A stretch of DNA of 64,000 nucleotides from Musa acuminata AAA Group (Eukaryota > Streptophyta > Magnoliopsida > Zingiberales > Musaceae): contig NC_088359.1 of assembly GCF_036884655.1 (NCBI RefSeq), positions 16,225,501-16,289,500 of the forward strand, read 5' to 3'. Position numbers and translations under genes: made by a program. The notes beneath the pieces are model-generated. The model worked only from the letters and a program-made list of their open reading frames with translations. It was not told the DNA's origin and made no database searches. Of this stretch, positions 59,301 to 64,000 are shown piece after piece (position 1 is the stretch's first letter; every line of letters starts with the position of its first letter).

Positions 59301-62300
59301 GTTCGTTCTGTCCGGTAAGGGGTGGTCCGTGTACTGGCCAACTGACGGACTGGTACGTACCGCCCGTACCGGACAGTATTATTCGAAATTGCATACCTTG
59401 CTCTCTATCTTGCGATCCATCTACATTTCCTCTCCTTTGGCACTATTTGTCTCTTTTGTCGTTGTCCTCTCCATCTGCATGATAAGAGGGGTCTTCTTTT
59501 ACAATATTGAGGGGTCTCAACCTCAAGTTTTACAACGTACCATAGTATACCTCAAATAACTGAGACACCATACCATTCAGCACGAATTATTCTATGATTG
59601 AGAGGGGTCTTCTTTTACAACGTGATGCATTTATTTCAAGTTTTACCACGTGATAAAGATAATTTTGGAATGTGATATAGTGGAATGGTAACTATCAAAT
59701 TGACTCATCTATTGAGGGAAATTCATCAAAATTTGTCGGTATCATTCATGAAACACAATTGATGAGGTGCTGTCTGTACACATCCACAGGCACCTATGTC
59801 TCCATCCACATCATAATGTTTTTTCTTGGTATTCCATTGCTAATATTCTTCACAAACCATTATTTTAACCAAAGTTTCTTTTTATTGTTAATTTTTTTTA
59901 TGTATTCATTGTCATGTTCTTACAGGTCTATAGAGATTCTGAAACAACACCCATGGTTTGCTGTGATGTTTGTGAAAGATGGGTCCACTGCCTATGTGAT
60001 AGCATCAGGTTGTTGTCAGCATATTCTTGTTGCTTACTTAGGAAGATCAATGTTCGATTTCTTGTTTTTTTATTTCTTTTGAACTTTGATTATGCAACAT
60101 GATCTAAGTTTATATTTACCTGCACAGATTACATTCTTTTTCACATGCCATATTGTGATTTTGTTAAAAAAAAATTAAATTAAGGCCTTTGACAGTTTTC
60201 TTATTACTGTGATGAGTGCCACTTTGATATTATTGTGTTTATATTGACAAAATGGTCAAGAATAATGACTGTTTGAAAATGAGGATTTATTAATAGGACC
60301 CTTTTATATAATTCATTTATTTTGTAAAACTCCTCACATTATTCCTATTTTCATTTTTCCCATAAAAAAATGTTTTTGAAGCAATGGAGACCCCTGCTGT
60401 CCATATCCGTGAGTCAAGTTAACTTCAATATAATTTTTGTTACTCAAAATTCAAAATTCACTTAATGGAAACTCTCATATTCAGCATTAAACGTCCACAG
60501 AAACATATCAAAGGAACACACTGGCAACAATAGATCCTCCATGGCTCCAACAACTCCATCCAAGTTTGGCTACATATGAAATCAATTCATTGTAGTTGTT
60601 AGTGGGTGAACATTTTTACTATTTTTATGGACTGGTGTGACTATCCATTTTTTCATGGTTTGATGCCCTAACAAACAACAAAAACTGGTTTTAGGAAGAA
60701 AAAAAAAAGAAACTACAATCTTTATTAACAATAAGAATTGCTACTTTTTTCTGGGATTACTTGATAAAATTCACAGAAATGAAAATAAAACAGTTATGGT
60801 GATAAGAGTTTCAAGTTATATATATATATTTTAATGTCTGTTCTTCCCCCAATCTAGATCTGGTGATGCAGCTTGGTGGCACCTTTATGGGACATCCTTC
60901 ATCTGCACTTTGTCGAAGTCAGCACACCACCCAGCTTGGCAGAACTCATTCTACATGGATCCTCTTCCTTGTTTGCCCCCACATTCTGGCACTCTTGTAT
61001 AAGCTTGCCATCAATGGAAAGGAGTTAATCCTACTCCCTGATTACTACAACCATTTTAGGTATGATATCTTGTACCACCACCAGTTCACGACTACGAACC
61101 ATCACAAACTGAGCTCAGTGTAGAAAATATGAAGGGAAGAATAAGAGAGAGAATTACACATAATGAACACCAAGATTTTTCATGGTTTGGTCAATTGGCC
61201 TGTGCATGAGCAAGTAGACAGCTTTTTTAAGACAGAAAACGTTACAAGCCTGCCCCGATATAAGTGACTCACACCAGAGTAATCCTTGCCAAAACCTCTC
61301 AAACACAAGATGCATTAGACATAAAATAGATATTCTTTGCTTAAGCATCAATTATATATGGCATGTCCTGAGATATGCCAACAAATTGCTTCACAATTCC
61401 CTTGGTCTGCAAGAACTGAATTAATAGAGAGGTCCCGTCATGAGTACTTTGGGGCTGAGCAAATGCAAGAAGCAACTTACATGAGTTGGTCAATTGGTCT
61501 GTGCGTGAAAAAGAAGACAGAGCTTTCCTACGATGGAAATGTTACAAGCCACCCTGATATAAGTGACCAATTTGGTTATATCTTGCTTCAGTACGGGCTT
61601 ATGTGAACAAGGAAGATTAAGTTTTCAAGCATCTCCTTATAAACATGTTGATTCCTGAAGAATAGTGATTCATCTTCCACTGGGTGATGCTTTATTGGTT
61701 CTATATAACCTTCCACTTGGAATAGGAGGCCTGGTGCACTGCTACCTGACAGAGGAAGATTTATATGTGTTTGCAGCAGCGCCTGCACTAGAATTAACCA
61801 TTAAGCATGCAGTGAATCTGAATGCTTGTATGAGTGCAATGACTAGAACATTTGATAGCAGCTGATTATGAATTAGAAAACTTATCAAGTATGGAAGAAG
61901 GTGATGTTGTAATGAACTCTGGTATATACACCTTATTATGAAATATGACATGAAGTTCGACATTGATGTTAGCAATTGTCCTAACCATTTATTAGTTGTC
62001 ACAAAGTTGTTATATACAAACAACTTGAACTAGATGCTATCAAACAATTACACTATGAAAGGAGATGACTTTGGAGATGTATTCTTCAGTAGTTGAATAA
62101 TCAAATTAATGCGTCATGCACTTCTTTCTTAATGTTACAGGATTCAAACAATATGTTAAGTGGCATAGTTGCTCATTTTTTGGGCAGTCTTCCATTTGTT
62201 CTTTTTTTATACTTTCTACTTATCTAGACACTTATCTAGGAGAATCTTGCATATCTTAGATGACAATCAATATTATAAGTTTTTGCATGTGATGATTAAT

Positions 62301-63614
62301 CTTTATTTTGATGGTAAATCTACAGCTCTGTGCATGCTTGAATTTGATTTGGCTTGTAATTTTGTCCACATCCATTGGTGGTTTGAATATGGAGCCTTCT
62401 CTGCATAGACTTCTGTTTTATAGCTGATTTCATATTCGTAAGGATCATGAGGTTGTTTTTTAAAATTTCAAAGTTCTAATAGAGAAACTTATTGTCTCAT
62501 TAGGTCTTTCTAATAGTTCTAGATCAACAGTTCAATTTCTCTTTTTATCCAACCAAATATTTATATATTTTACAAATTCCTGTTGCTAGAATAATCTAAC
62601 TACAGACTCTACTTTGTTAGAAATAGTTCTCTTCTTTCCTAAGATCAATTGAAGGCATCCTTGTATCATTTCTCATTTTATCATTTTTTGCCCCCCTCAC
62701 ATCACACAGTGATGAAAAATATCAGCAGTTCCAAGCAGATCAAAACCTACAATATAAATGTGCTGCATGCCGTGGCGATTGCTACCAGGTGTCATTTGCT
62801 GTTTTGGTAGAATGTTGGATATCTTTTTCACATGATGTGATTTGGTAAATCAATATTCCTGACCATACTCTTGATGATCAGGTCGAGGATATAGATGATG
62901 CTGTTCGAGAACTTTGGAAGAGGAAAGATATTGCTGACAATGATTTGATTGCAAGTTTGAGGGCTGCTGCAGGGTTACCATCTCATGAAGTGACATATTC
63001 AATCTCTCCCTATTCGGGTGATGAGCAAAGTGGTCCAATCATACTTAAGAATGATAATAACAAGCCCCTGAAGTTTTCACTCAAAGGGATTAGTGATAAA
63101 TCTTCAGAATATGAGAATACCACCTCAAACAAGAAGCAAGTGAAAAAGAAAGGGTACTGGATCAAGTTGGTTGGTAAAACAGAAGAGGCATATCCTGAAC
63201 TTGACAAACAGGATGAAACAAGATCATTAGAGTGTAGGTATAGAGATCAGAACATTGATGAAATGACCACTTTCAGACCTGATGGCCCAGATATACTTTC
63301 ATCTTCTGCAGCTAGAGACCCTAATGGTAATGGTGTGAAATCCTGCACAAATCAGCTTGGTACTTTTGACCAAAGCATGGCCAAGGAACCAGCAAGCAGT
63401 AATGCTGATATGATACCAAAAGTCAAAATAAAAAGTAGTAAGTTGCAGGGTTTGCATTTTAAAGAATGTGCAGATAAAAGTGCAAACAAGATTGAAACTA
63501 CAAGAAGTACCAAACTAGTTATACATATTGGTTCAATAAACAGAAATGCATCCAACTCTCCAAAATCTGAAACTTCCAGCTGTCATAAGGATCAAGATTT
63601 GGTCAATTGCTTTG
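22588..63614 (+). CDS. Multi-PHD-finger zinc-finger protein, ten exons, C-terminus outside window
   Basis: Exons: 22,588-22,619; 22,713-23,046; 25,804-25,993; 26,074-26,123; 29,891-29,983; 30,061-30,149; 30,424-30,502; 59,926-60,008; 62,710-62,788; 62,882-63,614. All introns are GT-AG and phases match throughout, giving at least 587 residues. Residues 1-11 read [14 protein letters not shown] 1 uses C146, C149, C166, C169, H174, C177, C195, C198. PHD 2 uses C201, C204, C216, C219, H224, C227, C242 and H245. A zinc motif follows (C248, C251, C271, C274). The last PHD uses C284, C287, C302, C305, H310, C313, C334, C337. After residue 343 the chain is polar and low-complexity. Clustered PHD fingers like these read histone H3 tails in chromatin proteins. 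From memory the layout recalls Arabidopsis At3g52100-like PHD proteins (unverified). The role is inferred. Confidence 0.85.
22713..23046 (+). CDS. PHD gene exon 2, GC-rich
   Basis: It encodes residues 11-122 from [16 protein letters not shown] to RRLEAGGTA. Acceptor is ggtccgcag, donor gtgagt. It is acidic and alanine-rich, with no zinc finger after the initial Cys cluster. Its GC content is far above that of the other exons and of the flanking introns, as is typical of 5' exons in monocots. Confidence 0.8.
23047..25803 (+). other. PHD gene intron 2
   Basis: 2.76 kb of T-rich intron between the donor gtgagt and the acceptor ttatcccag. No transposon termini, RNA genes or other coding segments were recognised. 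ORFs here are random. Confidence 0.7.
25804..25993 (+). CDS. PHD gene exon 3, first half of PHD 1
   Basis: It encodes [14 protein letters not shown] through LVEHR and the first base of an Asp codon. It carries CRIC, CKSC and YHRSC, six of the eight zinc ligands of the first PHD finger. The donor is gtttct. Confidence 0.85.
26074..26123 (+). CDS. PHD gene exon 4, end of PHD 1
   Basis: A 50-nt exon encoding [17 protein letters not shown]. The Trp and the C-x2-C pair complete PHD 1. The following C-x2-C, continued in exon 5, opens PHD 2, so the two fingers abut without a linker. Acceptor tttcctgcag, donor gtactt. Confidence 0.85.
26124..29890 (+). other. PHD gene intron 4
   Basis: 3.77 kb, T-rich. 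I find no transposon ends or conserved coding sequence. ORFs at 26,462-26,761 and 29,696-30,028 (minus) look random; the second overlaps exon 5 in antisense. Confidence 0.65.
29891..29983 (+). CDS. PHD gene exon 5, core of PHD 2
   Basis: 93 nt encoding [14 protein letters not shown] to QHPPHK. It carries the central zinc ligands of PHD 2 ([13 protein letters not shown]). Acceptor tttacccag, donor gtgtgt, both phase 0. Confidence 0.85.
30061..30149 (+). CDS. PHD gene exon 6, end of PHD 2 and start of the next zinc motif
   Basis: It encodes [19 protein letters not shown] to STR. The closing ligand pair of PHD 2 is C-P-K-H rather than the usual C-x2-C. It is followed at once by CHSC. Acceptor aacttgcag, donor gtagtt. 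Confidence 0.8.
30424..30502 (+). CDS. PHD gene exon 7, last exon before the 29-kb intron
   Basis: It encodes [15 protein letters not shown] to CPICLK. The final CPIC supplies the first two ligands of the last PHD finger, whose remaining six lie in exons 8 and 9 beyond the giant intron. Acceptor gatctgcag, donor gtactg. Confidence 0.85.
32966..34723 (-). mobile_element. Solo LTR of the Maximus/SIRE-like copia family, 1,758 bp
   Basis: The ends are tgttaggatcaagagcac and gagattcaaca, so the element reads TG...CA. It is flanked on both sides by the 5-bp duplication cccac (32,961-32,965 and 34,724-34,728). No internal region or second LTR is present, so it is a solo LTR left by LTR-LTR recombination. 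It matches both pieces of the split LTR at 2,202-9,622 in the opposite orientation. A GC-rich 62-bp minisatellite lies in its middle. Confidence 0.9.
33849..34220. repeat. 62-bp GC-rich minisatellite, about six units
   Basis: Units start with caggcggttgcacctcctg or caggcggtgctacctcctg at 33,974, 34,036, 34,098 and 34,160, that is every 62 bp, with less regular units before. Two sub-repeats alternate within each unit (gaagaccgagct and the Pro/Gly-rich phrase). The ORFs of 80-123 codons here merely translate the repeat. Confidence 0.85.
35165..35502 (+). pseudogene. Ty3-gypsy integrase, N-terminal fragment
   Basis: Translation shows the integrase HHCC zinc finger ([17 protein letters not shown] ... 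[12 protein letters not shown]) and the start of the catalytic core ([20 protein letters not shown]). There is a stop just before the Met at 35,332. The frame ends where the minus-strand pol-less element begins. The C-terminal part resumes at 39,272; about 120 residues of catalytic core between the two are missing. Confidence 0.8.
35503..39271 (-). mobile_element. Pol-less LTR retroelement, minus-strand copy, 3' end missing
   Basis: The 5' LTR is at 39,271-38,826. The primer-binding site follows as gctctgatacca on the plus strand (38,813-38,824). The internal region matches 53,645 to about 56,965 of the intact copy in reverse orientation. It stops inside a gypsy integrase at about 35,503, lacking the last part of the internal region and the 3' LTR. 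No RT, integrase or protease motif is present. ORFs of 60-145 codons on both strands are not conserved as single frames. Confidence 0.85.
38826..39271 (-). mobile_element. 5' LTR of the minus-strand pol-less element, 446 bp
   Basis: It begins tgtcacggacttagctgg and ends aagtttgtccgtgaca, forming near-perfect inverted ends (TGTCACGGAC/GTCCGTGACA). It is clearly homologous along its whole length to the LTRs at 53,200-53,644 and 57,319-57,763, with visible substitutions and small indels. Confidence 0.9.
39272..39811 (+). pseudogene. Ty3-gypsy integrase, C-terminal fragment
   Basis: It continues the integrase cut at 35,502: [19 protein letters not shown], then [11 protein letters not shown], two stops (near 39,428 and 39,490), and an open frame from 39,518 carrying [20 protein letters not shown] and the closing VDLSPYHNH segment. 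It is conserved enough to place in the gypsy GPF/Y integrase C-terminal module. It cannot be translated as one protein. Confidence 0.8.
39812..40352 (+). mobile_element. 3' tail and probable LTR remnant of the plus-strand gypsy element
   Basis: AT-rich, non-coding, following the integrase stop. The T-rich stretch with repeated ggtggtgaactttttg and ggtggtgagctatttttt phrases looks like an LTR polyadenylation region, but no matching second LTR is in the window. It ends in a C-run (about 40,332-40,352) at the junction with a minus-strand copia gag. Confidence 0.4.
40353..40925 (-). pseudogene. Ty1-copia gag (UBN2-type), truncated
   Basis: On the minus strand from about 40,925: [39 protein letters not shown], then [20 protein letters not shown] and [12 protein letters not shown], followed by stops and a frame change, and near the end [16 protein letters not shown]. 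These are standard copia Gag (UBN2 domain) segments in order. The zinc knuckle, protease, integrase and RT are absent because the element ends at the C-run near 40,352. Confidence 0.8.
41581..41632. repeat. (AC)n-(AT)n microsatellite
   Basis: A perfect run of about 18 AC dinucleotides is followed by about eight AT dinucleotides inside the copia leader. Confidence 0.95.
42225..42500. repeat. Degenerate gctaggaa-ccctag repeat field
   Basis: Phrases of the form gctaggaaaccctag, gccagggtt, gccaggagtcc and agggctgcc recur in rotating order at roughly 40-45 bp. The order suggests a decayed minisatellite inside the copia leader. Confidence 0.6.
42818..42830 (-). promoter_or_regulatory. Primer-binding site of the copia element
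   Basis: The minus strand reads TGGTATCAGAGCC, complementary to initiator-Met tRNA. It is separated by one base from the LTR edge at 42,832. Confidence 0.85.
43380..46787 (-). pseudogene. Chromovirus pol: protease, RT, RNaseH, integrase, chromodomain
   Basis: Protease with [10 protein letters not shown] (ORF 46,787-46,014). RT in the next frame with [12 protein letters not shown] and, after another shift, [11 protein letters not shown]. RNaseH with [10 protein letters not shown] and [16 protein letters not shown]. Integrase zinc finger ([11 protein letters not shown] ... [10 protein letters not shown]), core pieces [12 protein letters not shown] and [18 protein letters not shown]. At 43,380-43,560 a chromodomain-like tail ([20 protein letters not shown]) with stops. 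At least four frameshifts and several stops separate these parts. Confidence 0.9.
46903..47672 (-). pseudogene. Chromovirus gag
   Basis: The probable start is the Met at 47,672 ([11 protein letters not shown]). Downstream, over two or three frames, come [20 protein letters not shown], a stop near 47,215, [20 protein letters not shown] and [11 protein letters not shown], the conserved retrotransposon-gag core. Frames are shifted and interrupted. No zinc knuckle was found in an open frame; a Cys/His-like stretch may lie at 46,800-46,880. Confidence 0.8.
50590..51212 (-). pseudogene. hAT-type transposase fragment (DUF659 region)
   Basis: The minus strand first reads ORF 51,212-50,886, ending [10 protein letters not shown]. 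After a stop, related sequence continues as [19 protein letters not shown], then [16 protein letters not shown] and a region like VCNTLYGSH. The order Asp-containing TLMCDS, INFLV, and VVTDN-like motifs matches the DUF659 domain of plant hAT transposases. The BED zinc finger and the C-terminal dimerisation domain were not found. No terminal inverted repeats were identified around it. Confidence 0.7.
51490..51940. repeat. Quasi-palindromic ggttcgattcc-type repeat, possible MITE
   Basis: Short motifs such as ggttcaatcg, gttctggttcagg, gattctgaactagaac, ggttcgattcc and cgaatcaaaccgag occur on both strands, so the region folds back loosely on itself. Possible ends ttagcct and aggctaa are inverted. 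No clear target duplication was seen, so classification stays open. Confidence 0.4.
52215..52570. repeat. 156-bp tandem repeat, two full copies and a partial third
   Basis: Copies start with gattaagactaaattatg (52,215), gattaagcctaaattatg (52,371) and aattgagcctaaata (52,526). They share ccctaatt, aaaagtaagaaaatga, gactttaatcatattaaata and cttaatcaacttat. AT-rich, non-coding. Similar phrases thin out up to about 52,670. Confidence 0.85.
53200..53644 (+). mobile_element. 5' LTR of the pol-less element
   Basis: Begins tgtcacggacaaactttg and ends aagtccgtgtca. A 105-codon ORF lies antisense within it (53,624-53,307), also present in the 3' LTR. This ORF is more likely a by-product of LTR composition than a gene. 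Confidence 0.95.
53645..57318 (+). pseudogene. Internal region of the pol-less element, decayed reading frames
   Basis: The plus-strand translation shows long stretches between stops that are shared with the minus-strand copy: [13 protein letters not shown] near 53,903, [17 protein letters not shown] near 54,200, [20 protein letters not shown] at 54,659, and [15 protein letters not shown] near 56,018. Near the 3' end an 82-codon frame (56,894-57,142) has no counterpart I recognise. I do not know any of these as retroelement domains. A Gag-like role for the first is possible but unsupported. Confidence 0.45.
57319..57763 (+). mobile_element. 3' LTR of the pol-less element
   Basis: Same length as the 5' LTR, with three substitutions relative to it (ttcg for tttg near the start, and two changes in gagagtcttc). 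The near identity indicates recent insertion. Confidence 0.95.
57970..58463. repeat. Direct repeat pair with an intervening palindrome
   Basis: Copy 1 (57,970-58,189) and copy 2 (58,245-58,463) are about 220-bp direct repeats, 275 bp apart, with few differences. The end of copy 1 (58,120-58,175) forms a near-perfect hairpin with 58,188-58,244 around a 12-base loop, tcaatgttatta. Copy 2 ends with the same arm but lacks the inverted partner. No coding content. Confidence 0.9.
58464..58693. other. Unassigned intronic segment
   Basis: It contains GC-richer phrases (aggcgaagtg, taggcgagtgcc, tcgggcgttgagcg) resembling dispersed plant repeats, then a CT-rich stretch. No termini or reading frame were recognised. 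Confidence 0.35.
58702..59400. mobile_element. Non-autonomous hAT-type MITE, 699 bp
   Basis: Terminal inverted repeats caaggtatgcaatatc (58,702) and gaaattgcataccttg (ending 59,400) match at 15 of 16 positions. The element is flanked by an exact 8-bp duplication, ctctctat (58,694-58,701 and 59,401-59,408). An 8-bp duplication and ends beginning CA fit the hAT superfamily. The subterminal regions carry ggtacggtac-type palindromes. The centre is long (TA)n tracts broken by repeated aaaaggcgacgtcgcc modules. There is no transposase. Confidence 0.85.
58787..59190. repeat. (TA)n microsatellites inside the MITE
   Basis: Several TA runs, the longest about 58,787-58,833 and 59,122-59,187. They produce ORFs with Ile-Tyr repeats on both strands, which are not genes. 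Confidence 0.95.
59926..60008 (+). CDS. PHD gene exon 8, core of the last PHD finger
   Basis: 83 nt encoding [13 protein letters not shown] through CLCDSI and two bases of a Ser codon. It supplies C302, C305, H310 and C313 of the finger begun by CPIC in exon 7. Acceptor ttcttacag, donor gttgtt. The motif WVHCLCD is characteristic of PHD domains. Confidence 0.85.
60009..62709 (+). other. PHD gene intron 8
   Basis: 2.70 kb, AT-rich. It contains a diverged 85-bp duplication (61,184-61,268 and 61,485-61,567). ORFs of 60-107 codons here overlap exon 8 or have no recognisable domain. Confidence 0.65.
61184..61567. repeat. Diverged 85-bp direct duplication, copies 301 bp apart
   Basis: Both copies share ggtcaattgg-ctgtgc-tga, then agacag, gttacaagcc, and gatataagtgac. 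They begin at 61,184 and 61,485. Divergence is about one in five positions. Confidence 0.65.
62710..62788 (+). CDS. PHD gene exon 9, end of the last PHD finger
   Basis: 79 nt completing the Ser codon and encoding [20 protein letters not shown] plus RGDCYQ. The KCAAC pair closes the finger (C334, C337). Acceptor catcacacag, donor gtgtca. Confidence 0.85.
62882..63614 (+). CDS. PHD gene exon 10, polar linker region
   Basis: 733 nt encoding residues 344-587, starting [20 protein letters not shown] and ending near DQDLVNCF. The acceptor is tgatgatcag; I place the donor at gtattc (63,615). After the acidic, probably helical start the chain is rich in Ser, Lys, Asp and Asn with Lys clusters (KKQVKKKG), probably disordered. 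No further domain is seen. Confidence 0.8.
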
Positions 63615-64000
63615 GTATTCACTTTTTTTTTGTTTAACTTTTCATCAGTTGCCTTGGTTTATGTTGAGTATTTAACTTGAAATCACTAAGATAATATGTT
63701 GATGTTATCTTGTATTGTTTGGTTAATGTTGTTTCAATATGATGACATTATGATATGGTTCAAGTTGTTTTACTCTATTTTAAGTAATATGGTGGAAATT
63801 ATTGCCTTGTATGTATGGTATGTAGATGCAATTATGCATTGCAGCATGTCAATATTTTTATTTTTAAAATATAATCTCTTGTAGAATGGAGCATCACAGA
63901 TGAATATCTGTAAAGGAAGATGCTTGTTTTCTGTGTTTCTGTGATTGTTGATATATTTGTTTGTATGCCTTATGTGTAATCAAAAGCTTAAATACTTTTA
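63615..64000 (+). other. Start of PHD gene intron 10
   Basis: T-rich sequence after the donor gtattc, without a good coding exon before the window ends. An in-frame stop would follow soon if this donor were not used, so a short alternative end at about 63,637 is possible. Confidence 0.55.

Larger units (their letters stand above)
30503..59925 (+). other. PHD gene intron 7, 29.4 kb, packed with nested transposable elements
   Basis: The donor gtactg after exon 7 and the acceptor ttcttacag before exon 8 flank 29,423 bp. Ordinary intron sequence remains only at the edges (30,503 to about 31,890 and about 59,409-59,925) and in short patches such as 57,764-57,969. Everything else is annotated below as retroelements, DNA transposon relics and satellites. 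The 3' edge of exon 7 and 5' edge of exon 8 join in phase 0 within one PHD finger. Confidence 0.8.

Noticed and set aside
58598..59394. ORFs with Ile-Tyr repeats
   Set aside because: They are (TA)n tracts of the MITE.
62945..63637. Single-exon 230-residue protein
   Set aside because: The frame is part of exon 10; it continues upstream to the acceptor at 62,881 and joins the zinc-finger exons in phase.

Overview
This is plant nuclear DNA. It has a split protein-coding gene with GT-AG introns, Ty1-copia and Ty3-gypsy retrotransposons primed by initiator-Met tRNA (TGGTATCAGAGC sites), hAT-type DNA transposons, and a block that looks like inserted mitochondrial DNA with a decayed trnI-CAU-like gene. 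The long AT-rich introns, GC-rich 5' coding exon and repeat families suggest a monocot. From memory the repeats recall Zingiberales such as banana or enset, but I could not check this.

Layout, 1-22.3 kb. 1-9,622 is the 3' end of a large Maximus/SIRE-like copia element. Its 3' LTR (2,202-9,622) is split by a truncated minus-strand Ty3-gypsy element (2,965-9,022). 9,623 to about 15,110 is a gene-poor block of probable mitochondrial origin (NUMT). About 15,110-18,230 is a decayed plus-strand relative of the same gypsy family. 18,526-18,946 (minus) is a partial, broken copy of a gene for the RNA polymerase II subunit RPB11. 19.2-22.3 kb is intergenic.

22,588-63,614 (plus) is the one convincing host gene: ten exons joined in phase, encoding at least 587 residues of a multi-PHD-finger nuclear protein, running off the right edge. 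Zinc-ligand pairs continue across exon junctions, which confirms the splice model. Its seventh intron spans 30,503-59,925 (29.4 kb) and is almost entirely nested transposable elements: an old LTR-element relic holding a 1.76-kb solo LTR; a broken gypsy integrase split by a pol-less LTR element; a truncated copia element whose LTR holds a chromovirus; a hAT transposase relic; a nearly intact 4.56-kb pol-less LTR element whose LTRs differ at 3 of 445 sites; a foldback structure; and a hAT-type MITE with an exact 8-bp target duplication.

No operon, CRISPR array or new enzymatic system is visible. The points of interest are the giant TE-filled intron inside a zinc-finger cluster, the mitochondrial insertion, the RPB11 relic, the young pol-less LTR family, and several unusual repeat architectures.
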